A stretch of 48,488 nt of DNA, taken from assembly GCA_902511575.1 (NCBI GenBank), contig CABXFU010000002.1, positions 153,444 through 201,931 on the forward strand, given 5' to 3'. The stretch is from an uncultured SAR86 cluster bacterium. GTDB lineage: Bacteria > Pseudomonadota > Gammaproteobacteria > Magnimaribacterales > D2472. The notes beneath the pieces were generated by a model. The model had not been told where the DNA came from. It saw nothing but the letters and a program-made list of their open reading frames with translations, and searched no databases. Numbering within the stretch: the stretch's first letter is position 1; each line of letters begins with the position of its first letter. This document shows, one piece after another, positions 35,359-42,580 of this stretch. A program made the position numbers and the translations under genes.

Positions 35359-37362
35359 TTATGGAATATAGTGGATGGGTGATGACCAAACGCGTTCTTG
35401 AATGGTTTTAGGCATATCAGATCTTGGTGCAACGTTATTTCTAACTGCATCCCATGTACTCCACCTACAGGTAGGATTCTCCAGTGCCCTGACATAATAA
35501 AAAGCTCTTTGATGAACTTCAAAATTAGGATCGCTCCAAAATGTTTTTAGTTCAGCCGCTCCAACATCTTGAGAAAATGCGCAGTTAGAGATATCAACCT
35601 TTGCATTATTATCTGGACATCGATAAGTTTCTGGGTCTGGTACTCCCCCATCAGAGCATGCAACATCAAATACTTGTTCTTGAGGATCTCCATTTTCATC
35701 AACATAACCTTTGATAATTTGAACTCTCTGCAAGGGGGCTGTAAATGTATCTCGAACAGCCCAAACAAAGAAACTAGGTGTTTGCTGATCAATACCATCT
35801 AGATCCGCTCCCATGGTTTCAGCGTTGGTATATAAGTATTTAATTAAATCATTGTCATTGATCTTATCTTTGTCTAAATCATAGCCAGCAAAAAATCTCA
35901 CTGTCATTCTGGGTCCAGATGTTGCAAATGATTCTTTGCGTCGAAAAGCATCATAAATGCTATTCCTCGTATTTTCCTCAGCCCATACACCAGCAAGACC
36001 AGCTGCACCCCATGTAATAGCAGATGAATTCATGTATTGATTGCCATCAACCTCTTCAAAAGACTGACCTGAGGCAAGCATGGCTGGATCGGTTACAGGT
36101 ATAGAACCTCGCAAGGCAGCACTAGAATCAAGCAAACCTATTTTAGAAAAGAAATTATCTTCTTCTTGTGAAGAAGCGGCAGTATGAGTATCACTGGAGC
36201 CAATTAACCCAAATTTATATGGGTTGAAACCTTTTGTTTGCTCCATCTTAATACCTTCAAGCAAAGCATCTCGAACATAACTCCCCTTCGGTTCTGAAAA
36301 ACTTTGAGTAGCAACTTTGTATGGCATGATTTCAAAATCTGCCCATTCATCATTGGTAGAAAGAACTGGATGTGTGTCTGAAGTACCTTTGACTTGAGTG
36401 ATCTCAACTATAGGTTCATTTCGCATGCGCAGTTCAGCATATTCTTTGGTTAATGGCTTACCAAATGAGTCTTTTAATGCAAACATAAAGCCATCTGAAC
36501 CATTGGAATTATGCGGAATAGCTAAACTTTCTATTCCATCCTCTCTTAATCTATCCATCCATTGCCATAATCCTTCAGGATCATTTGAATTAGCTCTGCT
36601 GTAAGGTACTGATGGGATGCGATTACCATTTCCCTTAAAAACTACGTTTCTATGAAGGTTACCCATATCTGCTGTTGAAGCTGTGTATTCATAAGCAATG
36701 AAAGTTGTGAAATTACCTGGGTCATTGTGCCTTTGTGCAGCAGCAACTGTATCAGCCCATGCTCTTCGACTGACGCTATCTGCGTATCTAATATCTAGCT
36801 TTCTATCTCTAAAAGCAGCAACTGTGTTAGCTAAAAAACCTCCAAAGGCCTCTGTTCTTCTTGGGATAGTTGAGATATTTAAATTTTCCGGGCTATTAAT
36901 GTCATTCACTGGGGCGCTAGATGGTGCTTCATAATAAGGTGTTCCTGGTGTGGCTGCCTCTTCAACATGCCCTAAAAACGTTCCATGATCTGTCACACCA
37001 TAAAAGTCTAGCGGTCTATCCAAACTGACATCAAAACCTGCAGGATGCTTAATAGATTTGCCCTTAGCAAATTCGTATGCGTCATCAGGTGTTGCCAAAG
37101 TACCAAAAATATAAGCATCGAATGAATAAGTGGTATGTACATGCAGGTCACCAAATAAAGGTACTCTGGATGAACTGAGCTTGGGATTCATATTCATATA
37201 GGGGTCTATGGCTTGGGAGTCCCAATCTATGGGTTGCTGGCTAGCAAGACCAACTCGCGCACCTGCTATATTTAGAAAACTATCAGACTCAATTTCTTCC
37301 ACAGGTTCTGAGCAACTAAAGACAGCTATAAGGATGAATAATAAACCTAAATTTTTATACAT
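35359..37362 (-). CDS. DUF3604 lipoprotein, PHP-like metal-dependent hydrolase
   Basis: 667 residues from the ATG at 37362, chosen because it starts a lipoprotein signal (MYKNLGLLFILIAVFSC) and has GGGGA upstream; an earlier in-frame ATG at 37428 would add 22 polar residues. The DUF3604 domain begins with LFGDLHVHTTYSFDAY, giving the His-x-His metal pair of PHP-type amidohydrolases, followed by YGVTDHGTFLG, AIPHNSNGSDG and IGSSDTH. It is expected at the outer or inner membrane facing the periplasm; the substrate is not known. Large DUF3604 proteins are frequent in oligotrophic marine gammaproteobacteria. Confidence 0.9.
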   Translation of the reverse strand: MYKNLGLLFILIAVFSCSEPVEEIESDSFLNIAGARVGLASQQPIDWDSQAIDPYMNMNPKLSSSRVPLFGDLHVHTTYSFDAYIFGTLATPDDAYEFAKGKSIKHPAGFDVSLDRPLDFYGVTDHGTFLGHVEEAATPGTPYYEAPSSAPVNDINSPENLNISTIPRRTEAFGGFLANTVAAFRDRKLDIRYADSVSRRAWADTVAAAQRHNDPGNFTTFIAYEYTASTADMGNLHRNVVFKGNGNRIPSVPYSRANSNDPEGLWQWMDRLREDGIESLAIPHNSNGSDGFMFALKDSFGKPLTKEYAELRMRNEPIVEITQVKGTSDTHPVLSTNDEWADFEIMPYKVATQSFSEPKGSYVRDALLEGIKMEQTKGFNPYKFGLIGSSDTHTAASSQEEDNFFSKIGLLDSSAALRGSIPVTDPAMLASGQSFEEVDGNQYMNSSAITWGAAGLAGVWAEENTRNSIYDAFRRKESFATSGPRMTVRFFAGYDLDKDKINDNDLIKYLYTNAETMGADLDGIDQQTPSFFVWAVRDTFTAPLQRVQIIKGYVDENGDPQEQVFDVACSDGGVPDPETYRCPDNNAKVDISNCAFSQDVGAAELKTFWSDPNFEVHQRAFYYVRALENPTCRWSTWDAVRNNVAPRSDMPKTIQERVWSSPIHYIP

Positions 37363-37493
37363 ATTGTTTCCCCAAATGTATGTATCGAACCCATTATGTT
37401 TACCTTCTCTTAAATGTTCAAGGCTCATAGAATTATTTCAAATGTATTCTTGAGGTAATAGGAAATTCAGGAATATGTTTTTAAAATTTCAAC

Positions 37494-37499
37494 TATAAT
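37494..37499 (+). promoter_or_regulatory. -10 element of tRNA-Arg(TCG)
   Basis: A perfect TATAAT lies 12 bases before the mature tRNA 5' end, as at the other tRNA-Arg gene. The -35 position (37471-37476, GAATAT) is weak. Confidence 0.45.
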
Positions 37500-37511
37500 C
37501 AATATATAAAT

Positions 37512-37588
37512 GCGCCCGTAGCTCAGCTGGATAGAGTACTTGGCTTCGAACCAAGGGGTCGGGAGTTCGAATCTCTCCGGGCGTGCCA
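37512..37588 (+). tRNA. tRNA-Arg(TCG)
   Basis: A 77-base cloverleaf with encoded CCA; anticodon loop CTTCGAA gives TCG at 37546-37548. The acceptor GCGCCCG faces CGGGCGT, so the first pair is G1-U72, while 3:70 is G-C. Compared with tRNA-Arg(ACG) at 8043-8119, only bases 34, 70 and 72 differ, so the two genes are recent copies that changed anticodon. It reads CGA and CGG, complementing the ACG tRNA. Confidence 0.96.
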
Positions 37589-37615
37589 ATAAGAAATATA
37601 ATAGACTCATTAAAT

Positions 37616-39301
37616 ATGATGAATAGAGCACTTGGATTTATACTTTTACTAACTATGACTACCTCAGGATATGGATACGATAGAATCACTGGTGAGAAAT
37701 TTGCCAGTCGATCAGAAGTCATAGGTGAAAATGGCATGGTAGCAACCAGTCATCCACTTGCCACTCAGATTGGTTTAGACATTCTCAAGCAAGGAGGAAC
37801 AGCTGTTGATGCGGCGATAGCTGCAAATATCGCCTTAGGACTCATGGAGCCAACAGGCAATGGCATTGGTGGAGACTTATTTGCAATTATTTGGGATGCT
37901 AAAACAAAAAAACTTCATGGTCTTAATGCCAGTGGGCCTGCTCCAAAAAATCTATCCATAGAATATTTTCAACGACAAGGTCTCAAAAAAATACCATCAT
38001 ATGGTCCATTACCGGTAACAGTCCCTGGTGCTGTTGATGGTTGGGTAAAACTGCATGAAAAATTTGGCAAGCTTGAATTTGCATCTTTATTTGAGCCAAC
38101 AATTAAATATGCAGAAAAAGGTTTCCCAGTTACAGAAACGATCGCCTACTACTTAGATCGATCGCAGAAACGCTTTGAAAATTACCCTAACTTTAACGAG
38201 GTATGGGTGAAAAATGGAAAAATGCCACAAAAAGGAGAAATTTTTAAAAACCCTCAACTGGCAAGCACACTTAGGACTATTGCAGGAAAAGGCAGAGCAG
38301 GTTTTTATGAGGGCAAGATAGCTAAAACAATGGCAGATTTTGTTCAATCTCAGGGTGGTTTCTTGACCTATGATGATTTAGCTGGATTTCATTCTGAGTG
38401 GACCCCGCCTGTCTCATCGAACTATCGAGGTTATGACGTTTGGGAATTGCCGCCTAATGGCCAGGGAATTGCTGCCTTACAAATTTTAAATATATTAGAA
38501 AATTATGATTTAAAAAAGATGGGTTTATATAGTTCTGAATATATTCACTTATTTACAGAGACTAAAAAAATTGTGTTTGCTGATCGGGCAAAATATTATG
38601 CTGATCCAAATTTTACTGACATTCCAGTCAATGAATTAATCTCTAAATCTTATGCAAAAGAGCGCGCTAAGTTAATAAATTTAGACAAAGCATCGAAAAC
38701 AGATGATGCTGGAATTTTAAAATCTGGTGATACTATCTACCTCACAGTGGCAGATAAGTTTGGCAATATGGTTTCTTTGATTCAAAGCAATTATCGAGGC
38801 ATGGGATCAGGCATGATGCCAACTGGACTAGGGTTTATGTTGCAAGACAGAGGTGAGTTATTCAGTCTTGATAAAAATCATAAAAATGCCCTAGAAGGAG
38901 GCAAAAGACCTTTCCATACCATCATTCCAGCATTTGTCACCAAAGATGGTGAGCCATTTATGAGTTTTGGTGTTATGGGTGGTGCTACCCAACCTCAGGC
39001 GCATGCCCAAATAATTATCAACATGATCGATTTTGGTCTCAACTTACAAGAAGCTGGAGATGCACCTAGAATTGTTCACAGCGGATCTTCGCAACCAACA
39101 GATGAAGTAATGCTAGATGGCGGAACTTTGAGCATAGAAAGTGGCTTTGGAAAAGCCATTGAGGATGAATTAGCCGCTATAGGCCATGCCATTAAATATG
39201 AACGAGGTATCTTTGGAGGTTACCAAGCTATCATGCTAAAGAATGGCGTCTATTATGGTGCCTCAGAAACCCGAAAGGATGGCCAAGCAGCTGGCTATTA
39301 A
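37616..39301 (+). CDS. ggt: gamma-glutamyltranspeptidase family Ntn hydrolase
   Basis: 561 residues from ATG 37616; a longer reading from a GTG would begin inside the tRNA and is rejected. A signal peptide (MMNRALGFILLLTMTTSGYG) leads to the periplasm. The large-subunit part has VATSHPLATQIGLDILKQGG and GNGIGGDLFAIIW. The autoprocessing site is Gly-Asp-Thr373, followed by IYLTVADKFGNMVSLIQS, so Thr373 should be the nucleophile exposed on cleavage. GMGSGMMPTGLGFMLQDRG and the GGKRPFHTIIP segment complete the small subunit. It should cleave gamma-glutamyl bonds (glutathione or related). The end is 5 bases from that of the convergent VOC gene. Confidence 0.93.
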   Translation: MMNRALGFILLLTMTTSGYGYDRITGEKFASRSEVIGENGMVATSHPLATQIGLDILKQGGTAVDAAIAANIALGLMEPTGNGIGGDLFAIIWDAKTKKLHGLNASGPAPKNLSIEYFQRQGLKKIPSYGPLPVTVPGAVDGWVKLHEKFGKLEFASLFEPTIKYAEKGFPVTETIAYYLDRSQKRFENYPNFNEVWVKNGKMPQKGEIFKNPQLASTLRTIAGKGRAGFYEGKIAKTMADFVQSQGGFLTYDDLAGFHSEWTPPVSSNYRGYDVWELPPNGQGIAALQILNILENYDLKKMGLYSSEYIHLFTETKKIVFADRAKYYADPNFTDIPVNELISKSYAKERAKLINLDKASKTDDAGILKSGDTIYLTVADKFGNMVSLIQSNYRGMGSGMMPTGLGFMLQDRGELFSLDKNHKNALEGGKRPFHTIIPAFVTKDGEPFMSFGVMGGATQPQAHAQIIINMIDFGLNLQEAGDAPRIVHSGSSQPTDEVMLDGGTLSIESGFGKAIEDELAAIGHAIKYERGIFGGYQAIMLKNGVYYGASETRKDGQAAGY

Positions 39302-39306
39302 AAAAT

Positions 39307-39699
39307 CTAGGCCAATCTTTTTAAGACACAGATCTTATTCCCAGAAGGATCTTTTAAGTATGCAAGATACATTTTGACTCCCATGCCCTCTCTTGTACCT
39401 GGAGGATCTTCACAGTCTGTACCACCATTTTCGAGCCCAATTTGATGCCATGTATCTCCTGTTGCTTCGTCTGGAACATTAAAACCAATAGTAGAACCAT
39501 TACCATGAGTTGAAGCATTTCCATCAATCGGCTCAGAAATTAAAAAAGTACCTCCATCGAGAAAGTACATGTATCTCTTTTGACCAGTTAAATTCTCGGA
39601 CAATAGACCCGGTTTCGCACCTAACACTCCTAAAATTGCATCATAGAAAACTTTTGATGCCTCGATATCATTTGATCCAACCATAACATGACTAAACAT
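39307..39699 (-). CDS. VOC superfamily (glyoxalase-like) protein
   Basis: 130 residues from ATG 39699, with GGAG 8 bases upstream; a GTG at 39705 is too close to that site. Two beta-alpha-beta-beta-beta repeats are recognisable: FSHVMVGSNDIEASKVFYDAIL at the start and KMYLAYLKDPSGNKICVLKR at the end. This resembles small VOC proteins annotated as glyoxalase or bleomycin-resistance-like; substrate unknown. It is the last of a run with the rhodanese and DMT genes. Confidence 0.88.
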   Translation of the reverse strand: MFSHVMVGSNDIEASKVFYDAILGVLGAKPGLLSENLTGQKRYMYFLDGGTFLISEPIDGNASTHGNGSTIGFNVPDEATGDTWHQIGLENGGTDCEDPPGTREGMGVKMYLAYLKDPSGNKICVLKRLA

Positions 39700-39715
39700 A
39701 TGCACTTCTCCTGAA

Positions 39716-40075
39716 TTAAATTAAAGACTGTTTTTCAGCCCCTTGATCTAGGATATCTTGAAATCCTACTAAATTAAAAACTTTTTGATACCCAACTTTT
39801 TTTAAATTATATCCAGCAATAGCTGATCGAACTCCTACAGCACAAAAAACATAGACCGAAGTATCAAATGAAATCTCATCATTATTATTCAATCGAAACT
39901 CTATAACACCTTTAGGAATATGGATTGCTCCTCCCACTGTGCCCGATGCTTGTAACTCTTCGTGCTGACGAACATCTATCATTACTTTTGAATTTGAGTC
40001 ATTGTTAAAATCTTCTAATGTGACTCGTGGAATAACTGCGTCTGCTTTTGAAAGCAATTCTTCTATGTAAGTCAT
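39716..40075 (-). CDS. single-domain rhodanese-like sulfurtransferase
   Basis: 119 residues: one rhodanese domain with VMIDVRQHEEL near 31-41, GAIHIPKGVIEF near 49-60 and the active loop VFCAVGVRS with catalytic Cys78. It should transfer sulfane sulfur to a thiol acceptor in the cytoplasm. The ATG overlaps the stop of the DMT gene (ATGA), so the two are coupled. Confidence 0.92.
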   Translation of the reverse strand: MTYIEELLSKADAVIPRVTLEDFNNDSNSKVMIDVRQHEELQASGTVGGAIHIPKGVIEFRLNNNDEISFDTSVYVFCAVGVRSAIAGYNLKKVGYQKVFNLVGFQDILDQGAEKQSLI

Positions 40076-40944
40076 GCTAATTCTCTTTTTTTTGTCTTAG
40101 GCAAAGTATTTGCAAAGTACATACCCATCATAACAAATATGAATCCACCAAAAATTATTAATGTTATTTGCTCTTGAAGAAAAATCGCACCCCATATAAT
40201 GCTGAAAACCGGAAGCAAATAGGTCAAAGTTGATGTTTTTACAGCACCTATTCTATCAATGAGTCTTATATAGCCAAGATAACCTATACCAGTTGAGACA
40301 ACAGCAAGCCATAGCAATGCCAAAAATGAATCTGTATTTGGCATAGAATCAGGCAAGTTAAATACAGCAATAGGAGTCATAAACAGGCCTCCAAATAGCA
40401 TCGACCAACCTATTAAGACTTTTTTGTTTGATTTTGAATGAAATTTCTGAAGATAGTTACCATTGAAGGCGTAACAAAGTGAGCCAATTAATGCGCACAT
40501 GCTTGCAATAATGGTGCTAGATCCATTCGCAGGATTAACAAGGATAATGACACCCAAGAAACCAAAACATAAACCGATGATCTGCTTTGAGGAAATTGAT
40601 TCATTGAGCCAAAAATAAGCAATCACGGTTGTTAAAAAGGCAGTGGTACCATTCAAAATACCCAGCATGTTTGATGTCGCCCCAAGTGAAGCAAATGCAA
40701 ATAATGTAAAAGGTAATGCATTACTAAAAATTGCGATAATAATAATTCCTGGTAAGTGAGATTTAAATAAAAGTCTATATTTTTTTCTTAATAGCAAAGG
40801 CATAAAGACTAAACCAGCAATTAATAGTCTTAAGGTCACTAACAGAATTGGTCCAAAATCTACGGCGGAGATTTTGATAAACATAAAAGCGCTACCCCAT
40901 ATAGCAGCAAGCGTAGTTAACAAAAACCAGTCTTTAGATTCCAT
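40072..40944 (-). CDS. EamA/DMT-family membrane transporter
   Basis: 290 residues with about ten membrane helices in two EamA repeats; the first starts LLTTLAAIWGSAFMFIKIS and the second near AFNGNYLQKF. Drug/metabolite-transporter family members export amino acids, nucleobases or other metabolites; the substrate cannot be read here. It heads a unit with the rhodanese and VOC genes. The terminator at 41027-41055 separates it from the RNA upstream, so its promoter must lie in 40945-41026. Confidence 0.92.
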   Translation of the reverse strand: MESKDWFLLTTLAAIWGSAFMFIKISAVDFGPILLVTLRLLIAGLVFMPLLLRKKYRLLFKSHLPGIIIIAIFSNALPFTLFAFASLGATSNMLGILNGTTAFLTTVIAYFWLNESISSKQIIGLCFGFLGVIILVNPANGSSTIIASMCALIGSLCYAFNGNYLQKFHSKSNKKVLIGWSMLFGGLFMTPIAVFNLPDSMPNTDSFLALLWLAVVSTGIGYLGYIRLIDRIGAVKTSTLTYLLPVFSIIWGAIFLQEQITLIIFGGFIFVMMGMYFANTLPKTKKRELA

Positions 40945-41026
40945 ACAATAAATTAGCCTAATAAAAGTTGATGAATTTTAAACTAATAAAAAAGCTTTAG
41001 GTTGATAATTTAGATATAAATTATCT

Positions 41027-41055
41027 AAAAAAAGAAGCCTCCCGAAGGAGGCTTC
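41027..41055 (-). terminator. Rho-independent terminator with TTCG loop
   Basis: On the minus strand: GAAGCCTCC-TTCG-GGAGGCTTC, a perfect 9-base stem closed by a stable TTCG tetraloop, followed by seven T. On the plus strand no T run follows, so it works for minus-strand transcripts. It ends the RNA predicted from about 41227, or read-through from the gene at 41289-41522. Confidence 0.9.
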
Positions 41056-41227
41056 AAACTATCAGAGTTAGATAAGTCTGATAGGCGAATTCGGTAATTC
41101 ACCTCTTGTCAAAAGGCGAACCCTCCGTTTCCTAATTTAATATAAATACTAATAAGATCACCTCCTGCGCAAGGGTATTAAAACAAGCATAAACAAATCC
41201 CCTTAGTAATCTGTATGTGCGACATCT
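41027..41227 (-). ncRNA. candidate structured non-coding RNA, about 200 nt
   Basis: This fills most of the only gene-free stretch above 300 bases (40945-41288). It has a TATAAT at 41234-41239 and a strong terminator at its end. In between, on the minus strand, are two further perfect 8-base stems: GGTGAATT/AATTCGCC (41084-41103, loop ACCG) and CTATCAGA/TCTGATAG (41059-41084), plus AAGGG/CCCTT (41171-41204). It holds AGGAGGTGATC (41156-41166), which is the exact complement of the 16S rRNA 3' end, but no start codon follows at a fitting distance. Several GGA motifs recall CsrA-binding RNAs. It could also be the 3' UTR of the SOS-type gene. I cannot match it to a known family. Confidence 0.5.
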
Positions 41228-41233
41228 AATTAA

Positions 41234-41239
41234 ATTATA
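41234..41239 (-). promoter_or_regulatory. -10 element of the candidate RNA
   Basis: TATAAT on the minus strand about 7 bases before the predicted RNA start. No good -35 hexamer is found 17 bases upstream, so the promoter is tentative. Confidence 0.4.
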
Positions 41240-41288
41240 TAGGTATATCCTTTAAAATAAATACTGTTTTAATTCGAAAAATATAACT

Positions 41289-41522
41289 TTAGTGCAATAA
41301 TTCTGGTTGATAATATTCTGCACTTTCGACTAAGCTAAGATTGATAGATAAGTCCTCTTTTGGCTCTTGTATATAGTTAAGATCTAAATATTCAGTCGCT
41401 TTTTGTATGTCTGCACCGAAATATTTAAATGCTATTGTCTTCAAGCCTGCGCTTTTGTCTACAAAAGCCTCATACTCATTAAAGATTGGATCTAAAGGGT
41501 TTTTATGTATTAAATTATTCAT
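41289..41522 (-). CDS. 77-residue protein of unknown function, likely SOS-regulated
   Basis: A soluble acidic protein (about 77 residues) with no signal peptide or known domain. A LexA box lies 11 bases before the ATG at 41522, across the expected core promoter, so expression is likely tied to DNA damage. The sequence has a Tyr/Phe-rich middle (TIAFKYFGADIQKATEYLDL) and a loosely ordered C terminus. Known small SOS proteins include cell-division blockers and toxins; none is similar enough to name. The candidate RNA lies directly downstream. Confidence 0.65.
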   Translation of the reverse strand: MNNLIHKNPLDPIFNEYEAFVDKSAGLKTIAFKYFGADIQKATEYLDLNYIQEPKEDLSINLSLVESAEYYQPELLH

Positions 41523-41532
41523 AATATTATTT

Positions 41533-41552
41533 TACTGTATATTTATACAGTA
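41533..41552. promoter_or_regulatory. lexA box: LexA (SOS) box
   Basis: TACTGTATATTTATACAGTA matches the E. coli-type consensus (CTGT-N8-ACAG with TA flanks and AT-rich core) at 19 of 20 bases and has perfect 8-base arms. It is 11 bases upstream of the 77-residue gene on the minus strand and 68 bases upstream of the SnoaL-like gene on the plus strand, so it could repress either or both. Confidence 0.85.
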
Positions 41553-41620
41553 TTTAATAACATTATTAAAACTAAGTCAACTATTGGCTAAAAATGATTA
41601 ATCAACCAAAATAGTTATAA

Positions 41621-42133
41621 ATGAAAAGTAGCGCTAACATCAGCGAAAGAATTGAATCAATTCTGGCCATAAACACAATCAAAAGTTTAAAATTTAAATA
41701 TTGGAATGCCTGCGATTCAAAAAAACCTGCCGATATCCTAGCCTGTTTTTGGACGGATGATGTGTATATAAATTTTGAAGATTTTGGTATCTTTTCTTCA
41801 GCGCAAGACATGGTAACCAAATATGAGCTTTATTCATGTCATGGTCATCTAATTGAGCAACATACAGGCAAAAATCCAATTATCAAATTGTTATCAAGAA
41901 ACAAAGCCTTTGGATTTTGGTCTATGTCCTATAATTTAATAGATACTCTAAAAAGTATTAGCATAAGTATCTCAGGTACCTATGAAGATTTATATATTCG
42001 AGGTAAGAACGAAAATTGGTTGATTAAGGAAACCGTTTTTAAAAAAAGAGCTAGCATGTATAGATCATTAACTTCTGGTCAATGCTCCAATCCAAGGATT
42101 GGAAAAAGTCTAACAAGCAAAAAGACTGTCTAA
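41621..42133 (+). CDS. SnoaL/NTF2-like protein
   Basis: 170 residues with an NTF2-like pattern: helix IESILAINTIKSLKFKYWNACD, then ILACFWTDDVYINFEDFGIFS, and closing strands ISISISGTYEDLY and NWLIKETVF. It resembles SnoaL_4-type proteins fused or unfused to dehydratases, with no clear active residues. A basic C-terminal tail follows the fold. Its last 24 bases overlap the convergent VOC gene, which is unusual but both frames look genuine. The LexA box lies in the shared upstream region. Confidence 0.75.
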   Translation: MKSSANISERIESILAINTIKSLKFKYWNACDSKKPADILACFWTDDVYINFEDFGIFSSAQDMVTKYELYSCHGHLIEQHTGKNPIIKLLSRNKAFGFWSMSYNLIDTLKSISISISGTYEDLYIRGKNENWLIKETVFKKRASMYRSLTSGQCSNPRIGKSLTSKKTV

Positions 42134-42523
42134 GTTTTGAAAGGCCTTAAATTCTAATGCGTTTCCACTAGGGTCTTGAAGAAACATTGTTCGCTGCTCA
42201 CCTGGTTGACCTGCAAAACGAACTTTAGGTTCAATTATAAAAACTTGGTTTTTATTTTTTAATTTCTGTGTAAGAGTGTCGAACTGATTAAAGCTCAGGA
42301 TAACTCCAAAATGTGGAACTGGCACTTCATCCCCATCAACTGGATTGGAGTTTGCTCTTTTAGTTTCTTCAACCAGATGACAAACGAGCTGATGACCAAA
42401 TAAGTTAAAATCAATCCAGGAGTCACTTGCCCTGCCTTGCTTACACCCAAGAGTGTTTTCATAAAAATCAGCTGCCTTAATTAAATCATTGACAGGGATA
42501 GCTAAGTGAAATGGATTCTTCAT
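42110..42523 (-). CDS. VOC superfamily dioxygenase-like protein
   Basis: 137 residues: FHLAIPVNDLIKAADFYENTLGC opens the first VOC half with its metal His; VPHFGVILSF gives the next His, and DPSGNALEFKAF closes with the metal Glu. All three usual metal ligands are therefore present, unlike in many inactive relatives. It probably acts on a small cytoplasmic substrate with a divalent metal. The 3' end overlaps the convergent SnoaL-like gene. Confidence 0.9.
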   Translation of the reverse strand: MKNPFHLAIPVNDLIKAADFYENTLGCKQGRASDSWIDFNLFGHQLVCHLVEETKRANSNPVDGDEVPVPHFGVILSFNQFDTLTQKLKNKNQVFIIEPKVRFAGQPGEQRTMFLQDPSGNALEFKAFQNLDSLFAC

Positions 42524-42580
42524 GCCTAAATCGTTGGTTAAATGCTAAAATCAATATACTACATTAGGCAAAGGAATATT

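Noticed and set aside
37583-37615. Longer N terminus of gamma-glutamyltranspeptidase from a GTG
   Set aside because: The GTG lies in the tRNA acceptor; the ATG at 37616 starts a proper signal peptide.
41156-41166. Plus-strand sequence identical to the 16S rRNA 3' end (GATCACCTCCT)
   Set aside because: No other rRNA sequence surrounds it; it is better read as a ribosome-tail complement on the minus strand.
41156-41190. Leader peptide or gene start driven by AGGAGGTGATC
   Set aside because: No ATG, GTG or TTG follows within a useful distance; a nearby 10-codon frame ends before it.
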